64,000 nt of DNA, from contig NZ_JARGND010000007.1 in assembly GCF_029212645.1 (NCBI RefSeq), positions 1 to 64,000 of the forward strand, given 5' to 3'. Shown here piece after piece: positions 7,580 through 16,602 of the stretch (the stretch's first letter is position 1; every line of letters begins with the position of its first letter). The notes beneath the pieces were generated by a model. That model did not search any database and was not told the DNA's origin. It saw only the letters and a program-made list of their open reading frames with translations. The translations under genes were made by a program, and so were the position numbers. Source of the stretch: Vannielia sp. (GTDB lineage: Bacteria; Pseudomonadota; Alphaproteobacteria; Rhodobacterales; Rhodobacteraceae).

Positions 7580-9673
7580 ATGAAACTGGTCGCATCGGAA
7601 ATCTTCAAACCGACGATCCTGCTCGCGCTGGCATTGATGGGGGTCATCACCATGATGATCCTCCCCATGCCGTCCTGGGTGCTTGATGTTGGCCTCGCCG
7701 CGTCCTTCGCGCTGGCGATCCTCATATTCACAGTAACCCTTTTCATCGAACGCCCGCTCGATTTTTCGGCCTTTCCAACGATTTTGCTGGCCTCTCTCAT
7801 GCTGCGCCTTTCGCTCAACGTCAGTTCAACAAAGCTGATCATCGGCGAGGGCCATACCGGCACGCAAGCCGCCGGCACAGTGATCGAAGGTTTTGCGATG
7901 TTCGTCATGGGCGGCTCGGTGTTCCTTGGCCTGGTGGTGTTTGGCGTACTGATGATCGTGAACTTCATGGTCATCACCAAAGGCGCCGCACGCATGGCCG
8001 AAGTGGGTGCACGGTTCGCGCTTGATGGGATGCCCGGCAAGCAGCTTGCGATTGATAGCGATATGTCCGCCGGGGCGATCGACCACGCCGAAGCCAAGCG
8101 GCGGCGAGAGACCGAGCAGGCCGAAACCACCTTCTTTGGCTCCCTCGATGGTGCCTCGAAGTTTGTGAAGGGTGATGCTGTTGCGGGCCTTCTGATCACC
8201 CTTCTCAATCTCGTGATGGGCCTCGTGATGGGATCTGTGGTGCATGGGCTTGATATCGGCACCGCCTTTGAGACCTATGCCATCCTGACCGTTGGCGATG
8301 GGCTGGTCACACAAATCCCGGCCGTCGTCATCTCCATCGCCTCCGCGCTGCTCTTAGCCCGTGGCGGTGAAAAAGGGTCAACCGATCTCGCCCTTGTGGG
8401 ACAGCTTGGCAAACACCCTGCTGCCCTCGGAACAGTGGCTGTGTTGATGGCGCTTTTTGGCCTCGTGCCCGGGTTGCCGATGGTGCCCTTTTTCGTTGGA
8501 GCGGCGGCGCTCGGGGCCGCAGCCTTCTATCGCCACCGTTCCGCCAAAGCCGAAGCCCTTGCCGCTGCCCGCGCTGCTCCTGCCGCCGAAGAAACAACCG
8601 CGCCCAGCCGTAAATCCATTGGGGATATGCTTGATCTGGATGATATACATGTCGAATTTTCACCCGACCTGGTTTCGATGGTCCTCGACCCGGCCACCGG
8701 CCTTGATGCCCGGATCGAGAACATGCGCGCCCATGTCGCCGGAACCTTCGGGCTGATCCTCCCTGAGATACGGCTTACCGACAATGCCGCGCTGCGACCT
8801 GGCACCTATGCGATCCGGATCCATGGCGTTGAACAGGCCCGCAACCGCATTCAGCCCGATCAGATCCTGGCGCTTGTCGGTGACACGCCAGAGTTATTGC
8901 CACCCGGCGAGGATTGCGAAGAGCCGGTTTATGGGGCGCCCGCGCGATGGATTTCAGAAGAAGCCCGTGAAGACGCCGCGCTTCAGGGCGCAACCGTCGT
9001 AAGCCCCGCCGAGGTATTGGCCACCCACTTGCTTGAGGTCATCAAACGCAATTTTGCCCGCCTGCTCACGATGAAGGCGCTGCGCCGCCTGCTTGAGGAA
9101 CTTTCCAACCTGACCGATCCCACCCGCGCCGAAGCAAACCGCAAGCTGATCGACGAATTGGTGCCCGACAAGGTGCCGATCGATCTTTTGCTCTCGGTCA
9201 TGCGCTTGCTGCTTGATGAGCAGGTCTCGGTGCGTAACCTGCCGCTTATTCTTGAGGCTATCGCGGAAGCGCGGTCAAGCTATGCGACACCCGAGAGCAT
9301 TTGCGAGCATGTTCGCCAGCGGCTCGGTTTTCAGCTTGTCTCCGAGCTCAAGCGCGAAGACGGATCGCTGCCATTGCTGCAACTCGCCCCCGAATGGGAA
9401 GAGACTTTTTCAGCCCACCAGATTGAAGGTGCGGGCGGCAGCGAGGACATCGCGCTTCCACCCGACTTCTTCCATAAGCTCGCAAGCGGTGTTGCCGACA
9501 AGCTCTCGCAAGCCGCAGAAACCGGGATTGCGCCTGCCCTCCTTACCTCGTCACGCCGCCGGCGATTTCTTAGAAAGGTGCTCACCGCCAAGGGCATCGC
9601 GGCTCCTGTGCTCTCCTTTGAAGAAATCGGCATGGATGCCCGGCCAGCGCTTTTGGGTGTTGTCCCCGCATGA
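7580..9673 (+). CDS. flhA: Flagellar type III export protein FlhA
   Basis: FlhA is the large gate component of the flagellar export apparatus, passing substrates and chaperones to the proton-driven channel. The 697-aa length is normal. Eight membrane segments fill about residues 1-320, including the signature loop with RLSLNVSSTKLII and the FHIPEP-like region (VITKGAARMAEV, ARFALDGMPGKQ). The cytoplasmic ring domain follows from about 340. It starts three bases after the transglycosylase gene and overlaps fliR by 4 bases, forming a coupled flhA-fliR-flhB export block. Confidence 0.98.
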   Translation: MKLVASEIFKPTILLALALMGVITMMILPMPSWVLDVGLAASFALAILIFTVTLFIERPLDFSAFPTILLASLMLRLSLNVSSTKLIIGEGHTGTQAAGTVIEGFAMFVMGGSVFLGLVVFGVLMIVNFMVITKGAARMAEVGARFALDGMPGKQLAIDSDMSAGAIDHAEAKRRRETEQAETTFFGSLDGASKFVKGDAVAGLLITLLNLVMGLVMGSVVHGLDIGTAFETYAILTVGDGLVTQIPAVVISIASALLLARGGEKGSTDLALVGQLGKHPAALGTVAVLMALFGLVPGLPMVPFFVGAAALGAAAFYRHRSAKAEALAAARAAPAAEETTAPSRKSIGDMLDLDDIHVEFSPDLVSMVLDPATGLDARIENMRAHVAGTFGLILPEIRLTDNAALRPGTYAIRIHGVEQARNRIQPDQILALVGDTPELLPPGEDCEEPVYGAPARWISEEAREDAALQGATVVSPAEVLATHLLEVIKRNFARLLTMKALRRLLEELSNLTDPTRAEANRKLIDELVPDKVPIDLLLSVMRLLLDEQVSVRNLPLILEAIAEARSSYATPESICEHVRQRLGFQLVSELKREDGSLPLLQLAPEWEETFSAHQIEGAGGSEDIALPPDFFHKLASGVADKLSQAAETGIAPALLTSSRRRRFLRKVLTAKGIAAPVLSFEEIGMDARPALLGVVPA

Positions 9674-10446
9674 GCGAGGCGTTGCTTCAGCTTTTGGGGA
9701 TCACCCAGGAGATGCTGATCACCGGCTTCGTTGTCATGCTTCGGGTGGGCGGCGCGATGGCGACAATGCCAGCCTTGGGCGAGCGCGGCGTGCCAATGCG
9801 CGTCCGCCTTGCGGCGACCATTGCGCTCACTGTGATCGTGGCGCCCATGGTCGAAGTGCCGTATTATAGTTCGCTCACCGAGGTCGCCTTTTCGATGACC
9901 CTCGCCTCCGAAGCGGGCATTGGCGTGGTCTTCGGGCTTGGCCTGCGATTCTTCATTTTCGTACTTCAGGTTGCGGGCACCATGGCGGCGCAATCCACTT
10001 CGCTGTCGCAGATCTTCGGCACATCATCAAACGTTGATCCACAGCCCGCCATGGGCCACCTGTTGGTGGTTTCGGGCCTTACCCTTGCTGTCATGTCCGA
10101 CCTCCACGTCCAGGTCGCCGCCGCCCTGGCCGAAAGCTACCGCGTGCTGCCGGTGGGTGCGGTGATTGGCGCTTCGGACGTGCTGGAATGGGGCCTTGCG
10201 CAGACCACTCGCGCCTTTGGCATGGGGTTCACCCTCGCCTCGCCCTTCATCATCGCATCGTTGATCTACAACATCGCCCTCGGGGTGATTAACCGCGCGA
10301 TGCCCCAGCTCATGGTGGCTTTCGTCGGCGCGCCAGCTATCACCGCAGGGGGGCTGATCCTGATGTTTCTTGCCACGCCCCACTTGCTGTCGCTCTGGCT
10401 TCACGCGCTCAATACCTACCTCGCCACCCCGTTCGGGAGCGGCTGA
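9670..10446 (+). CDS. fliR: Flagellar export gate protein FliR
   Basis: FliR is an integral membrane part of the FliPQR export gate. The 258-aa length fits, with about six hydrophobic segments and family-typical blocks such as 'FGLGLRFFIFVLQVAG' and the mid-protein Q-rich stretch that follows. Its ATG overlaps the flhA stop (ATGA) and its own stop overlaps the flhB start by one base. fliQ lies in the convergent operon at 15204-15470; fliP is not in the window. Confidence 0.97.
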   Translation: MSEALLQLLGITQEMLITGFVVMLRVGGAMATMPALGERGVPMRVRLAATIALTVIVAPMVEVPYYSSLTEVAFSMTLASEAGIGVVFGLGLRFFIFVLQVAGTMAAQSTSLSQIFGTSSNVDPQPAMGHLLVVSGLTLAVMSDLHVQVAAALAESYRVLPVGAVIGASDVLEWGLAQTTRAFGMGFTLASPFIIASLIYNIALGVINRAMPQLMVAFVGAPAITAGGLILMFLATPHLLSLWLHALNTYLATPFGSG

Positions 10447-11552
10447 TGGCCGGCCAGGAGGAAGAGGGCGAGAAGCAACATGAGCCAACGCAAAAGAGGC
10501 TCGATGATGCCCGCAAGAAAGGCGAAGTTCCGCGTTCCACCGATGTGACAACTGCTGCCGCCTATGGCGGCATCCTCTTGGCGGCCTCCGCCATTGGCGG
10601 GGCCAGCCTTTCGGCGGTTGGCACCGTGGGGAGCCAGCTATTGGGCCAGGCAGACCAACTCGCGCCAATGCTCACCTCGCCGGGGTTTGCCGCCCTGTCC
10701 GGTGGGCTTATGGGGCGGGTGGTGAGCGCTATGGCTCCGTGGTTTGCCATCCCTGCGGTGGCAACGGTGCTGGCGTTGATCGCGCAACAGGCCGTTACCT
10801 TTGCGCCCGATAAAATCAAGCCGAAGCTGTCACGCATTTCGGTCCTTTCGAACGCCAAAAACAAGTTCGGGCGCAACGGGTTGTTTGAGTTCTTCAAAGG
10901 CTTCCTGAAGCTCGCCGTGATCTCGATCGTTCTCTTCACCTACCTCGCCTACCGCCTGCCTGAGATGATTTCGGCAACAGCGCTTGATCCGGGCCAGGTA
11001 GGGGTGCATCTGGGGCGTCTCTGCCTTGGGTTTCTGGCAATTGTTACGGTTATCGCCGGGATCATCGCCGCTGGTGACTTTTTCTGGCAACGCGCCGAAC
11101 ACCTGCGCAAGAACCGGATGACACACCAGGAATTGAAGGACGAAGGCAAGGAGAGTGAGGGCGATCCCCACATCAAGCAGCAGCGGCGGCAAAAGGCGAT
11201 GGCAATCGCCTCGGCGCAGATGATGGCCGATGTGCCGACGGCCGATGTCATCATCGTTAACCCTCAGCACTATGCCGTGGCCCTGAAATGGAACCGTGCC
11301 ACCCTTGGCGCACCGGTCTGTGTGGCAAAGGGAGTGGATGACATTGCCGCGCGCATCCGCGAAGTGGCCAATGAACACGCCGTCCCGATCCACCGGGATC
11401 CGCCAACCGCCCGCGCTCTCCATGCCACCGTCAAGATTGGTCAAGAGATTGAGCCGGAGTATTATGCCCCGGTGGCTGCTGCAATCCGGTTTGCCGAGGC
11501 GATGCGCTTGAAGGCCAGGGGCAGCTACGCCTCACCACGAGGAAAAACATGA
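10446..11552 (+). CDS. flhB: Flagellar export switch protein FlhB
   Basis: FlhB switches export specificity from rod/hook to filament substrates after autocleavage. The 368-aa protein has the charged N-terminus, four membrane segments (about 30-230) and a cytoplasmic domain. The self-cleavage motif is present as N272-P-Q-H, a minor variant of the usual NPTH; the Asn-Pro bond that is cut is intact. The C-terminal domain keeps the 'HYAVALKW' and 'AKG.D..A..IR..A' blocks. It overlaps fliR by one base and the following small gene by 4 bases. Confidence 0.97.
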   Translation: MAGQEEEGEKQHEPTQKRLDDARKKGEVPRSTDVTTAAAYGGILLAASAIGGASLSAVGTVGSQLLGQADQLAPMLTSPGFAALSGGLMGRVVSAMAPWFAIPAVATVLALIAQQAVTFAPDKIKPKLSRISVLSNAKNKFGRNGLFEFFKGFLKLAVISIVLFTYLAYRLPEMISATALDPGQVGVHLGRLCLGFLAIVTVIAGIIAAGDFFWQRAEHLRKNRMTHQELKDEGKESEGDPHIKQQRRQKAMAIASAQMMADVPTADVIIVNPQHYAVALKWNRATLGAPVCVAKGVDDIAARIREVANEHAVPIHRDPPTARALHATVKIGQEIEPEYYAPVAAAIRFAEAMRLKARGSYASPRGKT

Positions 11553-11902
11553 GCCGCAAGGCGCGGGACATGACCCGCCTCGCGGCACTCATGGAAGCCC
11601 GTTTCATGGCCGAACAGTCCGAGTTGCGCGCACGGCTGGCGGTTGAGGCACGGGTGAAGGCCTCTCTCGACGGGCTGGATGAAGCGCGCGCCCAAGCCAT
11701 GACCGACGCGGCAGACCCCGCAAGCTTTTCGCCCGCTCTGGCCCGCGCCACAGGGGCTTGGCTGCGCTGGACAGATGGGCGGAAAGCCGCGCTCAATGGC
11801 GATCTGGCCCGCGCCCACGTGGCCACGGCCGCCGCCCGCAAAGGGCTGAGCCGCAGCTTTGGGCAGATGCAGGCCAGCCAAAAACTCTCTGAGAACAAAT
11901 AA
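11549..11902 (+). CDS. Small helical protein coupled to flhB
   Basis: This 117-aa protein is predicted to be almost wholly helical, rich in Ala, Arg and Glu, with no signal or membrane helix. The ATG overlaps the flhB stop (ATGA), so it is part of the export operon. Its size and helical character recall small export chaperones of the FliJ type, but I see no decisive motif, and fliI, the usual FliJ partner, is 5 kb away. I list it as unknown with a likely export or assembly role. It ends at a bidirectional terminator. Confidence 0.75.
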   Translation: MSRKARDMTRLAALMEARFMAEQSELRARLAVEARVKASLDGLDEARAQAMTDAADPASFSPALARATGAWLRWTDGRKAALNGDLARAHVATAAARKGLSRSFGQMQASQKLSENK

Positions 11903-11935
11903 AAGGGCGGCACGGATTGATCCGCTGCCGCCCTT
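11903..11935. terminator. Bidirectional terminator between convergent flagellar operons
   Basis: A perfect 10-bp stem (AAGGGCGGCA at 11903-11912 and TGCCGCCCTT at 11926-11935) can be extended inward by CGGA/TCCG around a TTGA loop. A-rich sequence on the left and the CTT end give weak U-tracts in both directions. It lies exactly between the 117-aa gene and the oppositely oriented fliL2, as expected for a shared terminator. Confidence 0.75.
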
Positions 11936-11952
11936 GAGAAACGAGGCTTGGG

Positions 11953-12486
11953 TTAGCTGTCCTGGCGGACAATGTCCACGATCAACACATCCGAAGCCGT
12001 CTCGCCCAGCACCTTGCGGGCCACCTCACGCAGCGCCTCGCTCAAGCGGCGCATCTTGGTGCCATCTGTGAAGTTGCCAGAAAACCCGCCCGAATTCGCA
12101 TGATCGAACAGCACCTGCAAGAACACATCCCGCAGTTTAGGCTCGCGCCCATAAACCAGTTCGCGCCCGCCGATATCGATCTCGATGCTCAAACTGAGAA
12201 CCACCATCGACACCACCTTGCCCTCGCGGACCACCGGCACGATGAACTGGTTATTGAGCTTAACAAACTCTTTGGTTGGGTCACCCTCGGTGCCCAACTC
12301 TTCGACTTTCGCCTCCGGCGCTTTACTGTGATTTCCGGCCACAAGCATCGGCTGGCCATCGGGGCCGCATGGCGGCAACGCGACCATCTCTTCAGCGTGT
12401 GGGCGCAAGAACAACCCGGCCCCCACACCACCACCCAGACCCAAGAGCGCCAGAAAAACAGGAACGAGCAGGGACTTCATCAGCAC
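11953..12486 (-). CDS. Second FliL-family protein (FliL2)
   Basis: This 177-aa protein has an N-terminal membrane helix (about residues 5-27) followed by a periplasmic domain with the FliL pattern. That pattern includes the 'Y/F-V-KLNNQFIVPVV' strand, the VSMVVLSLSIEI strand, 'LRDVFLQVLFDH' and the C-terminal 'VLIVDIVRQDS'. Known FliL proteins end similarly, in a hydrophobic strand reporting on stator binding. It is the last gene of the leftward flgB operon, after flgH. The window therefore holds two FliL-type genes, one per operon, and a division of labour is possible. Confidence 0.85.
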   Translation of the reverse strand: MLMKSLLVPVFLALLGLGGGVGAGLFLRPHAEEMVALPPCGPDGQPMLVAGNHSKAPEAKVEELGTEGDPTKEFVKLNNQFIVPVVREGKVVSMVVLSLSIEIDIGGRELVYGREPKLRDVFLQVLFDHANSGGFSGNFTDGTKMRRLSEALREVARKVLGETASDVLIVDIVRQDS

Positions 12487-12495
12487 ATCTCCCTC

Positions 12496-13227
12496 TTAAA
12501 ACGGCAACAGAATATCGGCGACCTGCTGGCCATAGCGGGGCTGCTGCACGTCCGAAATCTGGCCGCGCCCGCCGTAGCTGATTCGCGCGCCAGCGATCTT
12601 GTCATAGGTGATTTCATTGTTGCGGCTCACATCCTCGGGGCGCACGTAGCCCGAAACCAGAAGCTCGCGCAGCTCAAAGTTCACCCGCACCTCCTGATTG
12701 CCCTGAATACGCAAAACCCCATTCGCCATTTCCTCCACAATAGTCGCGGCGATCTTGAGCTTGAGCTTTTCCTTGCGGCTCACAGATCCATCGCCAGAGT
12801 AGGAGGAGGAAGAATCAGTGCTCACCGCGTCATCCATGCTGGCCCCTTCTGGCAAGCGCTCATCAATGCGCTGCGGAATGCCAAATAGTGACGGAATGCT
12901 GACGCTCTCTGATCCGCTGCGCTGGCGATCACTGGCATTGGAGATCGAGGCGCTGTCATCGATCTCGATCACGACCGTCAGGATATCGCCCTGCCGCATT
13001 GCGCGCCGGTCTCCGAGCAGCGATTGCCGGTTGCGGCTCCACAGCGAGGCCTGCTCGTGGCCCCGTTTGGAATCCAGCACATCGGGCAGCGGGGTTGAGG
13101 CCATGGCGCGGTGTTCGTAATTGCCTTCCTGAGGTGCAAAGGCGGGCGCCTTTCCCACATTTTCCAGCCGGGTACAGCCGGTAAGAGCAGCCATCAAGGC
13201 CAGGCCTGCAAAAGTGGCACGCATCAT
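12496..13227 (-). CDS. flgH: Flagellar L-ring protein FlgH
   Basis: FlgH is the lipoprotein that builds the outer-membrane L ring around the rod. The 243-aa precursor has a signal peptide and lipobox LTGC with the acylated Cys at residue 18. The mature part carries the FlgH blocks, including 'SLWSRNRQSLLGDRRA' and the C-terminal 'GYVRPEDVSRNNEI'. Its ATG touches the flgA stop (shared base at 13227). P-ring gene flgI is not in the window. Confidence 0.96.
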   Translation of the reverse strand: MMRATFAGLALMAALTGCTRLENVGKAPAFAPQEGNYEHRAMASTPLPDVLDSKRGHEQASLWSRNRQSLLGDRRAMRQGDILTVVIEIDDSASISNASDRQRSGSESVSIPSLFGIPQRIDERLPEGASMDDAVSTDSSSSYSGDGSVSRKEKLKLKIAATIVEEMANGVLRIQGNQEVRVNFELRELLVSGYVRPEDVSRNNEITYDKIAGARISYGGRGQISDVQQPRYGQQVADILLPF

Positions 13228-13676
13228 CAGAAATCCTCCAAATCAATCATCATGTCTTGGCTCGGGCCCACCAGAACCCGGCCCCGTTTATCCACGCGGC
13301 CCGTTACGGTGCTCCGCGAGCTAAGGTTCATCACCCGCAGCATGTCACCCTCGGCGGCGCGGCCTAACGCGCGGGCCTCTGTGGCGATCAAAAGCGAGCC
13401 GCGTTTGTAAACCAGCGTCACCACCTCGTTGCGTTCGATCAGCGCCGGGGCACCCACATCGCCCGCCATGATCGGGCGGCCGGGGTAGATCACCACGCGC
13501 GCCTCCATTCCCAGAGCCTCATCCGGGTGCGCAAGGGTGCCTGGCACCTCACCGCCCTGCACCGCCATATCCGCGGCCGTGAGGATGGCGCGGGCCGGAA
13601 TCATCCGTTTGGCGACCAAAGTGTCAGCGGCGGCTGGCGTGGCGCAGGCGATAAGGAGGGCGAGGAAAACGCGCAT
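13227..13676 (-). CDS. flgA: Flagellar P-ring assembly chaperone FlgA
   Basis: FlgA is a periplasmic chaperone that helps FlgI polymerise into the P ring. The protein is 149 aa, at the short end of the family. It has a signal peptide (cleavage near AAAD, residue 17) followed directly by the C-terminal SAF-type domain. The domain shows 'R.I.AG..L...D' and the 'VTLVYKRGSLLI' strand, and lacks the extra N-terminal domain of enterobacterial FlgA. It sits between flgG and flgH, one base after the flgG end. Confidence 0.93.
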   Translation of the reverse strand: MRVFLALLIACATPAAADTLVAKRMIPARAILTAADMAVQGGEVPGTLAHPDEALGMEARVVIYPGRPIMAGDVGAPALIERNEVVTLVYKRGSLLIATEARALGRAAEGDMLRVMNLSSRSTVTGRVDKRGRVLVGPSQDMMIDLEDF

Positions 13677-13677
13677 A

Positions 13678-14463
13678 TCAGCGAATTTGCGTCGTCGCGC
13701 CGAGCATCTGATCGGCAGCGGTGATCACCTTGGCGTTCAGCTCATAGCCGCGTTGGGCCTGGATAAGGTCGGTAATTTCCTTCACGGCATCAACCGAACT
13801 GTCCTCCAGAAAACCCTGGCGCAGGGTGCCAAGCCCGTTTTCACCGGGTGTCGTCACCAAGGCAGGGCCAGAGGCCTCGGTTTCGAGGAACAGATTTGAC
13901 CCCATCGCCTCCAGACCCTTCTCATTTGAGAAATCCGCCAGCGTGAACTGGCCCAGAAGCTGCGGCTCCACCTGATCGGTGAAATAGGCATAAACCTCGC
14001 CTGACCCGTTGATCGAAATGGCGCGCGCATCGTCGGGAATGGTGATGTCGGGGACGACGGAATAGCCGTCAGCGGTCACAATCTGGCCATCGGCCGAGCG
14101 CTTGAGCGCGCCGTCACGGGTATAGCCGGATGCGCCAGAAGGCAGCGTCACCTCAAGGTAGCCATTGCCCTCGATCGCCACATCAAGATCTCCGCCAGTG
14201 GCTCCAAGCGAGCCCTGTTGCAGATTGACCGACACCGATGAAGGCCGCACGCCAAGGCCAATTTGCACGCCGGATGGCAGCACCGTGCCGTCACTGGCGT
14301 TGATCGTGCCGGGCCGGGCCAGTTGGCGATAGTGCAGATCGGCAAAATCGGCGCGGCGGGCGTTGTAGCCGGTGGTCGACATATTGGCGAGGTTGTTCGA
14401 GATTACGTCGACCCGCATCTGCTGTGCGCTCATGCCGGTGGCGGCGATTTTCAGGGCCTGCAT
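13678..14463 (-). CDS. flgG: Flagellar distal rod protein FlgG
   Basis: FlgG forms the distal rod. The 261-aa length is standard. The N-terminal rod signature is present (ATGM.AQQMRVDVISNNLAN), as is the family core 'EGNGYLEVTLPSG...YTRDGALKRSADGQIVTADGY'. The C-terminal coiled rod helix ends 'LIQAQRGYELNAKVI.AADQML'. It follows flgF within 25 bases. Confidence 0.97.
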   Translation of the reverse strand: MQALKIAATGMSAQQMRVDVISNNLANMSTTGYNARRADFADLHYRQLARPGTINASDGTVLPSGVQIGLGVRPSSVSVNLQQGSLGATGGDLDVAIEGNGYLEVTLPSGASGYTRDGALKRSADGQIVTADGYSVVPDITIPDDARAISINGSGEVYAYFTDQVEPQLLGQFTLADFSNEKGLEAMGSNLFLETEASGPALVTTPGENGLGTLRQGFLEDSSVDAVKEITDLIQAQRGYELNAKVITAADQMLGATTQIR

Positions 14464-14485
14464 TTGGCTGCTCCGTTCATTCTGG

Positions 14486-15199
14486 TTATCGCGTGAGGGT
14501 TTCGATCATCGAGTCCTTGCGTTTGGACTCGGTATCGAGAAATTTCTGACCCAACTCATAGGCGCGCTGCACCTCAATCATCCGGGCAATTTCGAGCACC
14601 GGGTTCACGTTGCTTTCTTCGACATAGCCTTGCAGCACGCTGGCGTTTTCTTCCGGGATCACCGCACCGCCTGGATCAAAAAGCGTGCCACCACGGTGCG
14701 TCATCGCGGTTTCATCCGCCGGGGCGACAAGGCCGATCTGGGTGAGCGGCACACCATCCGCAGACAGGGTGCCATCGCCGGCTAGGGCCACCGTGCGTGC
14801 ACCCGGCGGCACGAACACCGGCGCACCGCCGGCATCAAGCAAGAAGGCCCCGTCACCGTTCACCAATTCTCCTGTCGGGCCGGGCGTGTAGCTGCCCGCG
14901 CGCGTCAGGCGCAAACCATCGGTCGTTTGCACCTGGAAAAAGCCTTCACCTTCAATGGCAAAGTCAAAGGTGCCGCCGGTCTGGCTGAGGGTGCCCTGGC
15001 TCAGATCCATCGCCCGCACCCGTCCGGTGCCCATCGAAACAGAGCCCGCAGGCCCCTCGGCGGCGCGCACCCATTCAGAAAACACCACGCCCTCGCGCCG
15101 GAACCCGGTGGTCGAGATGTTGGCTATGTTATTGGCCACGCTGCGCATCTCGTTCATCAGGCCCGATTGGCGCGTGAGGGTGATATATCCAGTTGTCAT
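14486..15199 (-). CDS. flgF: Flagellar proximal rod protein FlgF
   Basis: FlgF is a minor proximal-rod protein of the same family as FlgG. The 237-aa form starts at ATG 15199 (MTTGYITLTRQ), which aligns with the rod N-terminal helix; six extra in-frame residues upstream overlap fliQ and are unlikely to be used. The 'SVANNIANISTTGF' rod signature and the C-terminal 'MIEVQRAYELGQKFLDTE' helix are clear. The start lies 5 bases beyond the fliQ stop. Confidence 0.95.
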   Translation of the reverse strand: MTTGYITLTRQSGLMNEMRSVANNIANISTTGFRREGVVFSEWVRAAEGPAGSVSMGTGRVRAMDLSQGTLSQTGGTFDFAIEGEGFFQVQTTDGLRLTRAGSYTPGPTGELVNGDGAFLLDAGGAPVFVPPGARTVALAGDGTLSADGVPLTQIGLVAPADETAMTHRGGTLFDPGGAVIPEENASVLQGYVEESNVNPVLEIARMIEVQRAYELGQKFLDTESKRKDSMIETLTR

Positions 15200-15203
15200 T
15201 GCA

Positions 15204-15470
15204 TCAAATCCCCGCAATCAGCGGCACGAGAGTGGATTGGAAGAAATCGACCAATGTGCCGGTCATGAAACTCATCGTCAGCCAGAACACCGCGAGGATT
15301 GCGGCGAGCTTGGGAACGAAAGTCAGCGTCATCTCCTGCACCGAAGTCAGCGCCTGAACGAGGCCGATGGCCACGCCGGCGACCAGCGCCACCGTCAGGA
15401 TTGGCATGGCAATCATGACGGCCGCCCAAAGCCCCTCGCGGAGCGTGTCGTAAAAAGTGGCCTCCGGCAT
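15204..15470 (-). CDS. fliQ: Flagellar export gate protein FliQ
   Basis: FliQ is the small membrane subunit of the FliPQR gate. It has 88 aa, two membrane helices (about 17-38 and 52-74), and the family motif 'P.L...LVAGVAIGLVQALTSVQEMTL'. It is placed between fliE and flgF with gaps of only 3-4 bases, mixing an export-gate gene into a rod-gene operon as is common in alphaproteobacteria. Confidence 0.96.
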   Translation of the reverse strand: MPEATFYDTLREGLWAAVMIAMPILTVALVAGVAIGLVQALTSVQEMTLTFVPKLAAILAVFWLTMSFMTGTLVDFFQSTLVPLIAGI

Positions 15471-15473
15471 CGC

Positions 15474-15764
15474 TTACACCGGCATCCGCAGGATTTCCTG
15501 GTAGGCTTCCACGACCTTGTCGCGCACCGTCACGGCGGTTTCGACCGCCAGTTCCGTTTCCGCCAGGGCCTGGACAAGGGCGTGCGGGTCAGCTTTGCCA
15601 ACCATCGCATCCTTGGCCGTTTGCTCCGCGTTCTGGAGCATGTCGGCAAAGCCATCCGCCACTTTGGCGAAGGCGTTGCCGCTTTCTTCTCCGCCCGGCT
15701 TTGGGGCGGTTACGGGGCGCGCACCTTCGTAAAGGTTTGCGACCTGCGACAGTTTGATATCCAT
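15474..15764 (-). CDS. fliE: Flagellar hook-basal body complex protein FliE
   Basis: FliE is the adaptor joining the MS ring/export gate to the rod. The 96-aa length is normal. The C-terminal half has the diagnostic 'A..KADPHALVQALAETELAVETAVTVRDKVVEAY' pattern and ends with 'EILRMPV'. A strong ribosome site GAGGAGG precedes the ATG. The rod genes flgB and flgC lie upstream in the same operon. Confidence 0.95.
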   Translation of the reverse strand: MDIKLSQVANLYEGARPVTAPKPGGEESGNAFAKVADGFADMLQNAEQTAKDAMVGKADPHALVQALAETELAVETAVTVRDKVVEAYQEILRMPV

Positions 15765-15796
15765 TCTGGACCTCCTCTAACTGGCTGGGTTCACTG

Positions 15797-16189
15797 CTAT
15801 TTTCGCAGTATCTCCAACAGACCACGGGTCATTTGCCGGGCCTGATCGAACATTTTTAAGTTGGCTTCGTAGCTACGCTGGGCTTCCCGCGCGTCGGCGA
15901 TCTCCACCATCACATCCACGTTGGAGCCGGTGTAATAGCCATCATCCCCCGCCATCGGATGGGCCGGATCAAACACCTGTGGCAGCTCGCTGCGATCCAG
16001 CTGCACCGGGGCTGCACGCACCTCCCCGGTCACCCGCCCGCCGCTCATTTGCGCCTCGAACGGTGTGAGCTTGCGGCGGTAGCCGGGGGTATCGGCATTG
16101 GCCATGTTTTCCGAAAGGTGCCGCAGCCGGGTGGATTGCGCCTTCATCGCGCTGGCGGAAATCGAGAAGCTCTGGAACAGATCGCTCAT
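15797..16189 (-). CDS. flgC: Flagellar proximal rod protein FlgC
   Basis: FlgC is a proximal rod subunit. The 130-aa length is typical. The N-terminal helix is 'SISASAMKAQSTRLRHLSENMANADTPGY', the rod signature, and the C-terminus has the 'SNVDVMVEIADAREAQRSYEANLKMFDQARQM' helix shared by rod/hook proteins. It lies 6 bases downstream of flgB. Confidence 0.97.
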   Translation of the reverse strand: MSDLFQSFSISASAMKAQSTRLRHLSENMANADTPGYRRKLTPFEAQMSGGRVTGEVRAAPVQLDRSELPQVFDPAHPMAGDDGYYTGSNVDVMVEIADAREAQRSYEANLKMFDQARQMTRGLLEILRK

Positions 16190-16195
16190 CGCCCG

Positions 16196-16582
16196 TTACC
16201 CCCGCCCCAGCGTGGCGCGCATCATGCCCAGCGTTGAGCGATAGACACTGAGGGCCATGTCATGCTTGGTGCTGATCTCGGCAGATTTCACCATCTGCGC
16301 CTCGATCGACACCGTGTTGCCGTTCGGGTCGCCATCAATCCCGCGCTCTATAAAGCTGCGCGGCGTCTGGCTTGCCTCACCCCTGCCGATATGTTGCACA
16401 CGGGTTCCGCGCAGCGCCATCGTGCCGCCACTGTCATAGGATTGCGAAAAGGCCGCGATATCGCGGGCCTTGTAGCCGGGCGTATCTGCCTGGGCCAGAT
16501 TTCGGGCCACAACTTCCTGCCGGGCGGCAGAGTGGCTAGCGAGGCCTCGGGCCATCGAAAGGATCTCGAGCTGATCAAACAT
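16196..16582 (-). CDS. flgB: Flagellar proximal rod protein FlgB
   Basis: FlgB is a proximal rod subunit. The 128-aa form begins at ATG 16582 (MFDQLEIL) with GGGAGAA about 6 bases upstream; a longer in-frame extension would run across the fliI start region and has no family support. The rod signature 'RQEVVARNLAQADTPGYKARD' is present. It is the first gene of the leftward nine-gene operon ending with fliL2, with a CtrA-like site 21 bases upstream of its start. Confidence 0.95.
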   Translation of the reverse strand: MFDQLEILSMARGLASHSAARQEVVARNLAQADTPGYKARDIAAFSQSYDSGGTMALRGTRVQHIGRGEASQTPRSFIERGIDGDPNGNTVSIEAQMVKSAEISTKHDMALSVYRSTLGMMRATLGRG

Positions 16583-16602
16583 CGGGGTTTCTCCCACGGG
16601 TT

